Positions 44,040 to 57,070 are shown, numbered from the stretch's first letter. The stretch is DNA of 64,000 nt from Eudorina sp. 2006-703-Eu-15 (GCA_003117195.1 BDSI01000033.1:372001-436000), one strand, 5' to 3'. Numbers and translations are program-made. The notes: generated by a model from the sequence alone, not told the origin.

Positions 44040-47000
44040 GCGGTGTGTTTCTCGAAAGTCGATGCGGATTGCGTCTTCGGTGTGTTTAGCGAATGGCTGC
44101 GTATGTGTGTGTGTGTGTACACATGGGGGGGGAGGTGGTACAGGGGAACGCCGAGGGCCGAGGGCTGACCAGCTGCAGACCGGGAGCGAGTCTAGTAGGC
44201 GTGTGGGAGAGCCGAAGAGGCGGCTGGGGATGGTGAGGGGCGGGCCAGCGGAAGGGGATGTGCGGGGAGGGTCATCAGCTGGACCGGGTCCAGTCGTGGG
44301 AGAACGGGACTGGGCCGTGGACCGATCGGTTCCGAGAAGAGAAGGGGCGATAGGTAGACGGGGAGTGGGACATTCCTGAAGTGCGATGGGGAGCAGCGTC
44401 GCGTGGCCCGTCCGGTCATGCCCCCCGGGCTTGGAGTTTGAGAAGGCTGTCTTACTTGGTCAGAGCACACATGACGTATACGGTGGCACACATGGCGTAA
44501 AGGGGGGTGGGGGAGTCAGAGCATATAGCACACATGGCGTAAAGCGGGGAGTGGCGGTACGGAAACGTTTGAGCTGCAGTGCCGCGGAGTGCTGAAAGCG
44601 CCGGCGCCGGCGGAGCGCATACAGTGGCGTGTGTCGTGCGCCTGATGCCTGACGCCCGCCTGGCAGCACAGTCCTGTACGGATGGTACGAGGATGTCTAC
44701 CGATCCTGTCGTACATGGCAGTACCTGCAGTACGAAAGCAAATGCCGCTAGGCACTATTGACCGCACGGGCCAGCGGTGGAGTGACGGCGTTGATTGTTG
44801 TAGAGGGTTTCTTCGGGATTGTGGGGCTAGGGTTTCGGGATCCTAATCAGGATACATGTCTCCGGGGGGGCAGTGTGCATGTGGGTTGCGGAAGTCTGTT
44901 GGCCACGACTGATGCCGCGGCTGCTGGCGGTGTCTAGGCAAGGAGGCAGTGTTGATGAGGACCCGTCTGGACCCTGGAGGCTCATTGAAAGGACCGAGAT
45001 CCAAACGGAGGAGGGGGACGTGTAGTTACAGCAGCACTGTAGCTGCCGTGCACAGGCCGCCCAGGTACGCCGCGGCGGTTCCGCCCCGGACACGCTACGC
45101 TAGCGGCTGGGCGGTGGCAGCAATGTGCAACCCCCCCCCCCACCGGGTGTTCCGTGTCTTGTTTTGTCGCGCAGCGTTCGCGCGTGACCGTACGACGTCA
45201 CATGCGTTTTGCGCCGTACAGACTGCCAAAACGAGTACTGCATGAGACTCGTCGAACAGGGGGGCGGCCGGGGCGCGATCCCGAGAGAACACAGACGGGT
45301 TGGGTGACCCATGGGTCCCGCGAGATGCCCAACCGGGCCACCCTCTGGCACCCGGAGATGCCGTGACAACGCAACATGCCTGGTCCGGTTGGGGTGGGTG
45401 AGTGAGGGAGGCGTCTAGCCCGGGAGGATGACGGCGAGTTGGCGACGCCGGGATTGGCGGCGGCGGCGTGTGAGGCGGGGGGCCACCCCGTCCGCCTACG
45501 TTGTTGGGCCCGCGCTTGATCAAGTGCTGATGGGCGGGGCGCCAGGGCGGGACGAGGGGGAGGGGAGACGACGGGCGGAGGCGCGCTGCGGGGAGGTTAC
45601 CGTACTCCAACTATCCTGTCCAAGTACGCGCATGGAAGGGCCTGGACACCGGAAGGAGGCAGCTGCCATGTAAAGAGCCCTGCTGAGCTGCTCGGGTCGA
45701 GACGATGCAGTCCGCCCGAACTCGCGGATTCGGCCCAAACGGACGCCGCAGCGGTCTCGCAGCTTACCCCGTGAACATGAGGCTGGGAAGTGGGAACGCT
45801 GAGCGCCCTGGCGCGCGACGAAATGTGGCTGCAGCGGCTTACGACGGCCCCAGGCCGTGCGGCTGCAGCGGCCTAGAACGGCCCCAGGGAGACCGCAGGG
45901 GGGAAACAGCAGTCGCCCGAGGGCGCCTGGCGCATGCCACCGCCCGTGTGCGGCGGGCAGTCATTACGGCATTTGGAGCGGGACGTGTCGCCATAAGAAC
46001 ACACCACCGTTACAAGGTGGTGTACCCTTAGTCCCGACCGGGGCGTTCCAGCGGGCCCAGATAGCCCGCTGGTGCAGCGACCGCCTGGACCTGCGGCTCG
46101 TGTAGATCTCGTTCACTTGATGGCTTCCAATGTCTTCCCAACCAGTAAACAATATACAATTCATATTCAATTGTGATAATAATATAATTTGAAATCAGGT
46201 AACACCGTTGGAAGGGCATAGGGCAAGCATCAACGCGAACAAGCGGGCCAACCCCTCCCAGCCCGAACAGGACTGAACGAGCCTCGCCGCCACACCCACG
46301 TTGCGGCAGTGCCAACCTTACATTGTTCACTTCATAACTTCTCTATGTGACACGATGTGTATGTATCCTTTTCGTGTATGTATCCTTTTCAGTGATCCCG
46401 GGTCCGTATCACCATCCAGTGGCTGCGTGCCCGCTGTGCGTGCGGGTGAAACCAGGCTGATGCGGAACGCATGTGCAGCTGACGATGATCAGAAGGACCT
46501 GCCGCCACCTGACACCAGCTCCCTCCTTTGGATTCCCCTGACAATCGCAATCAAGCACGCCTCCGTCGTCGGGCCCGCTGCTGCACGCTGCACACTACAC
46601 GAGGAAGTGGGTGTAGCGCACCCATAATTCAGCTGCATGAGACGAGTGTGGCCATCGCATCCGGTATTTAAGAACCGGACACGGTCAGGTTGCTGTGTGC
46701 TCTATGAATGACGCATGGTACTACAGGTGTTTAATGTGTTCAATTTGTACGGCAAGTGCAGTGGTCGAATAGTACGGCAAAGGCAGCGCTCATCAGCCAC
46801 TGATGAGGTACGTGTTAATAACGTGTACCGGATGTGGTGATGGGGACTGATAAGAGTAGCCGTCTTTTTGTGAGGTCTGAGGGTTTGCGGCAGGGATCCA
46901 TGGGGCCTGCTGGCTGCGCGGGTCACGGAGGTCACGATTGATTGATTACACCTGGCTCGCTGCGTTGGCCAACGGCAGACAGCAGCGTGACAGACAGACA

Positions 47001-48423
47001 GACAGCAGCCCAAGTAATTGGCCGACTGCTTCCGCCGTCGTATGTCCGACCCAGCCAAACCCAACCAGCAGCCGCAGTAACTTGGCTAAAGTACTGGGGT
47101 CCGTTGTCCTAACTCATTCGCGACTCATCCCCAACTCATTCCTGACTAACTCAATCGCACAAACTCAACCGCCGGCTACACGCTGTAGTTGCGAGTCAGG
47201 TGGCCCTCGACAGTGCGGTCAATCCATACCTAGTTCCTCCAGAACGTCTCGCATTATTACGCGGTCAGCATGATGTCCCTTGACCGCCTGCCGTGCATAC
47301 ACGGTCATATCTGCATATATACACGGACACACACACGGGCAAATGCATGCAACAATGCATGCAACAATTCAATGCAGCAGCAGCACGCAGCTAGCTGCGC
47401 AATCGGCGCGCACGGTTCATTGACGAGGGCGTGCTGGTAGGGGATCGGCCCATATGGCCCACGCACCTCTACAACCCGCATCATCATTACGTTATATCGA
47501 CCTCATCGATTTATTCGTGCCTAGCTATTTATTTCTCGGAGCAATCCGCCAGTCAAAACGTCGAGTGCACGCCACACGCTCTGGGCGTTGGATCGCCTGC
47601 CAGGCACGCCCGCCCACACAGCAACTACAGCAATTGGGTCCACCTCGGAACAGTTACTACGAACTCCCGCCCCAGGCGCGTGGCATGGGCCGATTACCAA
47701 TGCATCAAAAATGCTGGCCTCGTCACCATCCCGCATCATGAAATGGGGGCGATGCGGGCACTAAGTGCATGCAGGTAGGAGTCAGCGGGCCGCCGCCGGG
47801 GGCCTCCTTGCTACTGCATCTGACCACGAAGAACCAGCAGGCGGTTCGCCGTCCCCACCCATGTGAGGCGCCTACGAGCTATGTGGGCCCGTTGGAACAC
47901 CCGGTCGGGACTCGGGTCCACCTTGTAACGATTCCTACTATAATCCTACGCTCGATGATGCGACCGCGCCCCTCCGTGCCATATCTTGCGTCGTCGTAGT
48001 CGTCGTTGCCGTTGTCGTCGTCAGAATGACTCCCGTTGCCCAAACTACACCACCGATGGTCCCCCAGTTGCGCAGTCCCCGCAGTGCAATCAATGGCCCA
48101 TACGTGCATCCTCTACATACGTACCCCGCTCACAGCAACCGCTCACAGCAACCGCCTGCTTGCCGTACATATGCAATGCATTTGTTGATCTTCTGCCAGT
48201 ATGCCGTACATAATGCGTGCCCGCACCTATCTCAATAGCAGATGTAATCATGCCTGCTGCCGCAGCCCCTAGTGAGGCGTGGGCTTAGCCCACCTTCACC
48301 CGCCCGCAGGCCCAAACTGCAACTCACTGTATCATTTCATGCTCAAAAATATCCCTGGATCTTTACGAGTTACGACAGCAATAACCGAGATCTACACCCA
48401 CCATCGATCTCTGTCCAAGATTT
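44040..48423. other. 4.4 kb without a recognised gene
   Basis: Holds repeated CACACATGGCGTAAAG strings (about 44,465-44,545), GTACGG-rich DNA and the AT-richer patch 46,130-46,200. Short open frames exist but none shows a family motif, signal peptide or splice structure that I can support. No tRNA was recognised. Confidence 0.45.
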
Positions 48424-50207
48424 TCAGTGGTGACCCCGGAGCCGACGGAGATGTCCGCGGCCCTCATTGGGGCGGTTATTAGCTCCATTCGAGGGCCGGT
48501 TGCCACCAAAGAGAGGGAGAGTGCCGTTGAGGTGGAGGTTGGTCGGGATGGTGCCGTTGAAGGGGCGGTTGGCCGGGATGGTGCCGTTGAAGGGGCGGTT
48601 GGCCGGGATGGTGCCATTGAAGGGGAGGTTGCCTGGGAAGGTGCCGTTGATAAAGTCTTTCCAGGTGCCATTGAAAGGGAGATGGTCAGGGATGGAGCCA
48701 TTGAGGATGTCTTTCCAGGCGCCGTTAGGGGGCAAGTGGTCAGGGAGGATGCAGTGGAGGATGTCCTTCCAGGTGACATTGAAGGGGAAGTCGTCGGGGA
48801 TGGTGCCGTTGAAGGGGGTGTGGCCGGGTAAGGTGCCGTTGAAGATGTCTTTCCAGGTGCCGTTGAAGGGAAAGTGGTCGGGGATGGAGCCATTGAAGAT
48901 GTCGTCTTTCCAGGCGCCTTTCGAGGGCAAGTGGTCAGGGAGGATGCAGTGGAGGATGTCCTTCCAGGTGACATTGAAGGGGAAGTCGTCGGGGATGGTG
49001 CCGTTGAAGGGGGAGTGGTCGGGGACGGTGCCGTTGAAAGGGAAGTGGTCGGGTAAGGTGGCATTGAAGATGTCCTTCCAGGTGCCGTTGGAGGGGAAGC
49101 GGTCAGGGATGGTGCCGTTGAAAATCTCTTTCCAGGTGGTGTTGACCTTTGGCCATGTGCCGTTGAAGGGGACATGGTCAGGGAGGGTTACGTTGGGCTT
49201 CGTCCAGCTGCCGTTGAAGGGGAGATGAAAGACGGACCCCTTCAGTAGATTACGGCCACGACCAGGATGTCCCACTGGTGGGCGTGTGGAGTTTCCTTTG
49301 ACAGTTTCATTGCGGGTGAAGTTGGGTAGGTTGCCTGGGAAGGTGCCATTGAAGGGGCCGTTGCCTGGGAAGGTGCGGTTGAAGGGGCCGTTGCCTGGGA
49401 AGGTGCGGTTGAAGGGGCCGTTGCCTGGGAAGGTGCGGTTGAAGGGGCCGTTGCCTGGGAAGGTGCCGTTGAAGGGGCCGTGGCCTGGGAAGGTGCGGTT
49501 GAAGGGGCCGTTGCCTGGGAAGGTGCCGTTGAAGGGGCCGTGGTCTGGGAAGCTGCCGTTGAAGGGGCCGTGGCCTGGGAAGGTGCCGTTGAAGGGGCCG
49601 TGGCCTGGGAAGCTGCCGTTGAAGGGGCCGTTGCCTGGGAAGGTGCCGTTGAAGGGGCCGTGGCCTGGGAAGGTGCCGTTCGCTTTTGGCCAGGTACCGT
49701 TGCAAGGCAGCTTGTCGTCCGGCAAAGTACTGTTATGATCTGGTCGTCTGTCGTTGGGTTTCGACGGCTTGGGAACACCGCCGAGTCCGTTGCCCTGGCC
49801 TTTGCCCTGGCCCTGGCCGAGTTGTCGTCGAGCCTGGCTGCTCGTCAAATCGCGCGCCCCCAGCACTGCAGAAGCACGGAAACGTCCGGCAGATGGAGAG
49901 AGGAGATATGGATGTTTACGATATGGATGTTTGCATTGATAGGAGTCGAGTGGAGGTACACGAAACGTGCGACTTACGATGTTACGAATACAGGTCGCAT
50001 GCATGTCGCTTGCGGGGACTATTCATTATCAGCAATACACAAGCTGTAAGCTCATTGAGATGGATTGAGAAAATTTTCCAACGCGAATGAATTTCTGTTG
50101 AGTCCATGAGAGACCCTACCCCGGTCGTCTGCGCCTTTACCTGCAGGATGCGTCGCCAGGGAAACAAACACAAGGAACGCGACCGCGTTCCACCTGTTTA
50201 GCGTCAT
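48424..50207 (-). CDS. Secreted sequon-array protein 1 (FNGTFPGHG-type repeats, 502 aa)
   Basis: Two exons, 50207-50141 and 49865-48424, joined by a phase-1 intron. Exon 1 encodes MTLNRWNAVAFLVFVSLATH plus PA, a textbook signal peptide; the mature part would begin near VLGARDLTSSQARRQL. Next comes GQGQGKGQGNG, then about a dozen 10-residue units of the form PFNGTFPGHG (30-bp DNA repeat, 49,340-49,690). After a GRNLLKG spacer follow longer units such as PFNVTWKDI and DFPFNGTIPD (48,540-49,220), some duplicated as blocks. I count 39 N-x-S/T sequons in the mature chain, only a few Cys, and a basic tail LRRLRGHH. The design implies entry to the secretory pathway and dense N-glycosylation; matrix or cell-wall use is inference. 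No known family recognised. A downstream ATG in frame is ignored because the spliced signal peptide is far more convincing. Confidence 0.83.
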
Positions 50208-51109
50208 GGCTTCCAAGAATTTAAACCTCAGAGTCTTGGTAGCAGCTTGAAGGAATTCTGCAGCGTATCCGTGATGACAGCGTGTTGAGTCGGCGGTGTT
50301 ACGAGACGTACATGAACAAACTAATTAAAAAGTGTCATATGCCAGCATTTGCATTATTATTTTACCTGATGATACAATAAGCCTCAATCAGTCGCGTGCT
50401 GCAACATGTAAGGTGGTGCACGGGTTGGTAACTACAATCCAAGCTGATTGATTAATTGGCTACAAGTATAATTGTATGTATATTTATCTGATTATATAAT
50501 ACTTGAAATCGCTCCTGAAGCTTCCTTGCAGTGTCCTGCATAAGATGTACGGCAGAGCAGTACATCTCGACATACAGAACCGAGGCCGCCAAAGTGAGAC
50601 ATTCGCGATTGGAGACTGACTCAAGTGTAATATCATATCTAAATTGTTGCAAAAAATTCTTTCTGATAGAAAAATATACTGAGAATTGATGAAGAGTGAG
50701 GAGTGAGGTACCGTTGCATCGCCGCCGTTGCGCACTAACTTTATAATGTCTTACATTGAAGTAAATACTCTCAAATCAAGAAATACCCAGGAAATATAAC
50801 TACAGTATTACATCGAAAATAAGGAAGAACGCGACAAATAAAGTGTAATGTGTGAGAGGCCCGAGATTAGTCAGAAAATCCCGCCATATATCCTTGTAGT
50901 ACAGGTCAACACTTGCCGTGCGTACATTTTCATGACAACCCAACAGGTGACAGCAGGCTCTGATGCTTGGCATTGTGCTGTCTATCAAACCAGGGCAAAC
51001 ATTGGAGAAATTCAAAACCTTGTCAAGAGCTAACGAATGTCAGCAAACCGCTTAAGAGTTCCTTTAAGCTAAAGGTGAAACATAATGTATATGTATATAA
51101 TTTAGAGCT
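50208..51109. other. AT-rich spacer upstream of sequon-array gene 1
   Basis: Markedly AT-richer than the gene regions (50,330-50,520 and 50,640-50,830). Probably contains the promoter of the gene at 50,207. No gene recognised. Confidence 0.5.
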
Positions 51110-51845
51110 GGTTGCCACGCCCCGTGCATATCCAGTGCATACCGTGTGGTTGAGATCACCGTCTATGGATCGAGATATGAAATGGGTTCCCGAGGCTCAG
51201 ATTGTGACGGCGATGAGGGAACGACTAATGAGCGGTTGGGAACATGTGCGCCTCGATGTCGAGCCAGACAATTACCCATCAGACGGGAAACAGCCGGGGA
51301 TCCATATGTCGAAGTACAAGCATTGGATGGGCCTGTCGTTTATGGGTGCGGCGGCCGTTATGTGGCAACCGCACGCTACAGTTTTTATCCCCCGTTCTGC
51401 GCACCGGAAGCTAATGCAATTCAGGCTTTGTTGTTGGGCACTTGAGTCTAACAGGGCGCGGAGGGGTAGGCACCATGTCCCTAGAGGACAACGGGTCTGC
51501 CGTTGCTGCCGCTCTGAAGACCAGATTGAAGATGAGAAGCATGTTCTACTCGACTGCCCGGCTTACGATGCAATACGCGCTGAGGAAGGGTTTCACCGCC
51601 CTAATACGATGAGGGAGGCGATTGCCTGGGATCCGGCTCGTTTGGCAAAGATGTTGGAGCGCATGTGGGCTCACCGTAATTCTATCGTGCCCTTTGGGCG
51701 CTAGTCTCGTCGACTCCTGTTAATGCGGTATTGCAAACCAGTGCTTTTGGGCGTTTTGTTTGCCCTTGGGCCTCCGGCTCGTATGGGTATGTGCAGGTAT
51801 GGGGTTACGCACCCCCAACCATGTAACACACACACACACACATGA
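51110..51845 (+). mobile_element. 5'-truncated LINE with ORF C-terminus (family C, longer copy)
   Basis: An open frame to a stop at 51,702-51,704 holds about 200 residues of a retrotransposon C-terminus: WVPEAQIVTAMRERLMSGW, KYKHWMGLSFMGAA, HRKLMQFRLCCWALESNRAR and a Cys/His cluster CRCCRSEDQIEDEKHVLLDC of the LINE zinc-binding type. The last 30 codons and the 3' untranslated region match 10,575-10,812; the element ends in (CA)n. The 5' limit is not defined: similarity to a mobile element is clear only from about 51,110. Confidence 0.78.
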
Positions 51846-53727
51846 AATGGGTGGCGATGGCTGAACCCTCTGTCTCTACGGATGTGCGGACCCTCTGTCT
51901 CTTCAGCATTGTTATGACTCGATGTTACAAGGGGGATACTAATTCAGCTGCTCGCCCGCCGTATAGGCGCCGACGGACTGTCCATGGCATGCCGCGCACT
52001 AAGCAAGCAGGGAGCCGTGCCAAAGAACCACCAGCCCCCAGCCTTTTCAGGAGTCCAGGAACAAAACCGGAAACATCAAGCCAAGAGAGGTGAAGCACCG
52101 ACCCTAGTCAGCCACAACGTGTCGGCGGACTCCTATAAAGTCATGGGTCGGGAGACCCGGGCGGTGAGGCAACGGCCGGGGACCTGTACAGTACGACACG
52201 TCCCGACACCGCGCTCAGGAAGGAGTGGACGGGCGGCACGGATGTCCGGTTCCGCCAACACCCAGCGTCCAGTACCCGGCGTCGCGACAGACGCGAGACG
52301 GGCCCAAACATCGGCCCCCCTCGAGTCCTCATGGATACGCTGCCCATCTAATCCTGCACAGCTTGCACCCCTGCTTTTCAAAACAGCACGACAGAACGGG
52401 CTCAAGGGCTACAGTTACAGTGCTCCCCGTGGGCCATCGGGAACAGCCAAAGCCCGCCGCATCACACACTGCGCAGAAATCTGCCGTTGGGGCGCGCCGA
52501 AGGCCGAACCGCGCGAGAAGCCCCCCTCCCCACCCTGGCCGCACTACGTTACACGGGATCCCTTTACTACGGGCACACCTCGCCGGGTCCAGCGCACTCA
52601 CCGGCATACCTACGACTGGGCCGCCTGGGCCGCCTGGGCCGCCCGCTCAACCCGGCCAGAATCCCGCAAGTGCGATCCCCTAAGTCCTCCCTGTGTGTAT
52701 ACGCCACCCGCTGTCGACAACCCCACTCTCCCACACTCCGCAGACTCGACACCGCAGTGGCCCCGAAACGCACCAACCCTTCTTTGACGTACAGCACCAC
52801 CGCTCCGTTCTTGATTCTCACGAGTCTGCGTGGCTGCAATGCCACCTACCAACAACCAACCCTCGAGGAATGAATCGCGTCCTGGTGCTGTCGCAAACAC
52901 ATTCAAGCACCCCCCTGCCCCGTCCCGTGGAATGCCCATTTGCCCATTTGCCCATCCTTGGATGCTGCTTGCCTAGCTGCCTCCCCAGCTCGGTGACCCC
53001 ACACGCCTCGATGCTACTCGGGCACCCGAGCGCGGCTCAGATAACCTCCCATGCAGGCAGGGAAGAAACAAAGGCACCACAGCCCAGCACCGCTGAATAG
53101 ACCGCTACTGGAGGCGGCACTCAAATCTCTGTGCCGCGCGCCCTTCGCCATCCTAGGATGTGGCGGACGCATGCAGCAACTGAATAATCTCATGTGCACA
53201 ATCACGTGTCCGTCATACAGATGCACACAGATGCTGTACCTCACGTTCTTTGTACGTCACACATGCATGCACACACATATGTCGTATGTACGACATTCTG
53301 TACACAGAGTCACCGTCTAGCGTCTACAGCTGCATCTCTTCCGCGGTCCAACACACTTGCCCCTCTTCCTCCTGTGCGGTCTGAATTGATGCCGGGCTGC
53401 CGCCGTGTCGTTGTCGTGTCAAGGGCAACCGATCCCGACTGAATTCCCTGAAGGGGGTCAACCCGCACCGCGCGCCGCTTTCAAGGGGTCACACCAAGAG
53501 GGTGGGCGTTCGGGCATCACGCTCGCGATCAGTACGGCAGCAAGTACAAACACCAGTACGGTAGCAAGTACCAGTACGGCAGCAATCTTCCCCTGGCGCA
53601 TCAGCTGGCGCCGCGTCCCTGCTTGACGACTTGATCCTGACCCCCGTCAGTTGTCATATGTCCGGAGTGCGGGCTACACATGCCTTACCGAATCTATAGT
53701 AGGACACTAAATAATGGTGTTGGCGAC
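51846..53727. other. Spacer without a recognised gene
   Basis: GC-rich DNA with an open but featureless plus-strand frame (about 51,984-52,787: Arg/Pro/Ser-rich, no motif). CA/GT-rich strings occur near 53,170-53,310 and short AGTACGGCAGCAAGTAC repeats near 53,530-53,585. Confidence 0.45.
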
Positions 53728-56700
53728 TCAGCGCAACAACAGTCGCCGCCCACGACCCCTGCCGCCCTCGCCACGGCCGCTGGATGGAGGACGCGTGTCG
53801 TTGCCAGGCGCAGGGCCGGTGCCGTTGCAGGGCGGGCGGGTGCCGTTGAAGGGCGGGCGCTCGTCTGGGCGGGTGCCGTTGAACTCAGGGCGGGTGCCGT
53901 TGAACTCAGGGCGGGTGCCGTTGAACTCAGGGCGGATGCCGTTGAAATCAGGGCGGGTGCCGTTGAACTCAGGGCGGGTGCCGTTGAAGTCAGGATGGTC
54001 GTCAGGCCGCGTGCCGTTGAACGGAGGGCGGGCAGGGCGGGTCTCGTTGACGTCTGAAGGGCGCAGAGAGATGCCGACGGGGCTGTGACCATCACCGCGG
54101 CCAAGCAGGCCGCGACCCCTGCCGCCCTCGCCACGGCTGCTGGATGGAGGACGCGTGTCGTTGCCAAGAGCAGGGCCGGTGCCGTTGCAGGGCGGGCGGG
54201 TGCCGTTGAAGGGCGGGCGCTCGTCTGGGCGGGTGCCGTTGAACTCAGGGCGGCTGCCGTTGAGCTCAGGGCGGGTGCCGTTGAACGCAGGGCGGGTGCC
54301 GTTGAAGTCAGGATGGTCGTCAGGCCGCGTGCCGTTGAACGGAGGGCGGGCAGGGCGGGTCTCGTTGACGTCTGAAGGGCGCGGAGAGATGCCGACGGGG
54401 CTGTGACCATCACCGCGGCCAAGCAGGCCGCGACCCCTGAAGCCCTCGCCACGGCTGCTGGATGGAGGACGCGTGTCGTTGCCAGGAGCAGGGCCGGTGC
54501 CGTTGCAGGGCGGGCGGGTGCCGTTGAAGGGCGGGCGCTCGTCTGGGCGGGTGCCGTTGAACTCAGGGCGGGTGCCGTTGAACTCAGGGCGGATGCCGTT
54601 GAGCTCAGGGCGGGTGCCGTTGAACTCAGGGCGGGTGCCGTTGAAGTCAGGATGGTCGTCAGGCCGCGTGCCGTTGAACGGAGGGCGGGCAGGGCGGGTC
54701 TCGTTGACGTCTGAAGGGCGCGGAGAGCCGCCGACGGGGCCGTGGTCACCACCGCGGCCAAGCAGGCCGCGACCCCTGCCGCCCTCGCCTCGGCCGCTGG
54801 ATGGAGGACGCGAGTCGTTGCCAGGAGCAGGGCCGGTGCCGTTGCAGGGCGGGCGGGTGCCGTTGAAGGGCGGGCGCTCGTCTGGGCGGGTGCCGTTGAA
54901 CTCAGGGCGGGTGCCGTTGAACTCAGGGCGGCTGCCGTTGAACGCAGGGCGGGTGCCGTTGAAGTCAGGATGGTCGTCAGGCCGCGTGCCGTTGAACGGA
55001 GGGCGGGCAGGGCGGGTCTCGTTGACGTCTGAAGGGCGCGGAGAGATGCCGACGGGGCTGTGACCATCACCGCGGCCAAGCAGGCCGCGACCCCTGCCGC
55101 CCTCGCCACGGCTGCTGGATGGAGGACGCGTGTCGTTGCCAGGAGCAGGGCCGGTGCCGTTGCAGGGCGGGCGGGTGCCGTTGAAGGGCGGGCGCTCGTC
55201 TGGGCGGGTGCCGTTGAACTCAGGGCGGGTGCCGTTGAACTCAGGGCGGGTGCCGTTGAGCTCAGGGCGGGTGCCGTTGAGCTCAGGGCGGGTGCCGTTG
55301 AACTCAGGGCGGGTGCCGTTGAAGTCAGGATGGTCGTCAGGCCGCGTGCCGTTGAACGGAGGGCGGGCAGGGTTGACGTCTGAAGGGCGCGGAGAGCCGC
55401 CGACGGGGCCGTGGTCACCACCGCGGCCAAGCAGGCCGCGACCCCTGCCGCCCTCGCCTCGGCCGCTGGATGGAGGACGCGAGTCGTTGCCAGGAGCAGG
55501 GCCGGTGCCGTTGCAGGGCGGGCGGGTGCCGTTGAAGGGCGGGCGCTCGTCTGGGCGGGTGCCGTTGAACTCAGGGCGGGTGCCGTTGAACTCAGGGCGG
55601 CTGCCGTTGAACGCAGGGCGGGTGCCGTTGAAGTCAGGATGGTCGTCAGGCCGCGTGCCGTTGAACGGAGGGCGGGCAGGGCGGGTCTCGTTGACGTCTG
55701 AAGGGCGCGGAGAGATGCCGACGGGGCTGTGACCATCACCGCGGCCAAGCAGGCCGCGACCCCTGCCGCCCTCGCCACGGCTGCTGGATGGAGGACGCGT
55801 GTCGTTGCCAGGAGCAGGGCCGGTGCCGTTGCAGGGCGGGCGGGTGCCGTTGAAGGGCGGGCGCTCGTCTGGGCGGGTGCCGTTGAACTCAGGGCGGGTG
55901 CCGTTGAACTCAGGGCGGGTGCCGTTGAGCTCAGGGCGGGTGCCGTTGAGCTCAGGGCGGGTGCCGTTGAACTCAGGGCGGGTGCCGTTGAAGTCAGGAT
56001 GGTCGTCAGGCCGCGTGCCGTTGAACGGAGGGCGGGCAGGGTTGACGTCTGAAGGGCGCGGAGAGCCGCCGACGGGGCCGTGGTCACCACCGCGGCCAAG
56101 CAGGCCGCGACCCCTGCCGCCCTCGCCTCGGCCGCTGGATGGAGGACGCGAGTCGTTGCCAGGAGCAGGGCCGGTGCCGTTGCAGGGCGGGCGGGTGCCG
56201 TTGAAGGGCGGGCGCTCGTCTGGGCGGGTGCCGTTGAACTCAGGGCGGGTGCCGTTGAACTCAGGGCGGGTGCCGTTGAACGCAGGGCGGGTGCCGTTGA
56301 ACTCAGGGCGGGTGCCGTTGAAGTCAGGATGGTCGTCAGGCCGCGTGCCGTTGAACGGAGGGCGGGCAGGGCGGGTCTCGTTGACGTCTGAAGGGCGCGG
56401 AGAGCCGTTGACGGGGCCGTGGTCACCACCGCGGCCGAGGAGCAGCCGCCCTTGCTCGTTGACAGTTGTTATTTTAATATCATGTGCAAAGTTGCCTGCA
56501 AGTCACATTTTCAATAGCAGAATGGAGGTGTGTTAGCTCGCGCGCGATTTTGCCAAGTCCAAAAAAGTCAGTGTTCTGAACATAAATCCATCAATATGTT
56601 TCCACAACACATTATAACACGTTCTAAACTCGGTGCTATGTTTGGTATAATGCCATAAGCCTCGGTACAGGTAAGGCTCGGTACAGTCTACGGTATCCTT

Positions 56701-56788
56701 CGCATTTACCTTCCGTCAGAGATATCAGCAAAAATGTGAGGAAAACTGCTCGAATGCGAGCCTGGCCGATGAATGATGCATTCCACAT
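53728..56788 (-). CDS. Secreted sequon-array protein 2 (FNGTRPE-type repeats, 948 aa)
   Basis: Exons 56788-56710 and 56495-53728, phase-1 intron. Exon 1 gives MWNASFIGQARIRAVFLTFL followed by LISLTEG, a signal peptide. The mature part starts NFAHDIKITTVNEQGRLLLG and then consists of eight compound units of about 106-120 residues. Each unit contains DVNETRPARPPFNGTRPDD, a run of 7-residue FNGTRPE repeats (three to six), PPFNGTRPPCNGTGPAPGND and a Gly/Arg linker GRGEGGRGRGLLGRGGD. That places a sequon every 7 residues in the runs, about 8-11 per unit. The C-terminus is GRGRGRRLLLR. The frame has no ATG, GTG or TTG codon until the last residues, so it is visible only as a spliced gene. Two other frames here are also open because repeat lengths are multiples of three. 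This frame is chosen because it alone joins to the signal peptide and matches the other two genes. Confidence 0.85.
54391..56397 (-). repeat. 669-bp higher-order repeat within sequon-array gene 2
   Basis: The blocks 55,060-55,728 and 55,729-56,397 are almost identical over 669 bp, each a long unit (351 bp) followed by a short one (318 bp). 54,391-55,059 is a third, more diverged copy. Within them the 21-bp repeat GTGCCGTTGAACTCAGGGCGG varies in number. Confidence 0.85.
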
Positions 56789-57070
56789 TATCTGTTCTTG
56801 GCCTCTGCAGTCATGTGACGATTGTGCAAAGATCGTCACATGACTGCGCAAAGATCGAGTGACGCAAGGCATACACTCTTCAGGAATGGGCATATCAGGA
56901 GCCCAAGTATACCTTGGCAGCTTAGCTTCCAGGATAATCTCCCAGGGCGACCGATTGCTTGTGCTGTTGAGGGCGTGGCAGCGCAGGGCAGCGTCGTTGT
57001 GGTACTGAAGAACCGAATATAAACACTGATTTTCTTGAGAAAATTCAATGCGCATTTATCAGTTAAGACT

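Noticed and set aside
53694..56429. 911-codon open frame on the minus strand rich in STAPAL repeats, plus long plus-strand frames across 53.7-56.5 and 59.7-61.4 kb
   Set aside because: They are side effects of repeats whose unit length is a multiple of three and which lack stops in several frames. They have no signal peptide junction and do not match the design of the neighbouring genes.
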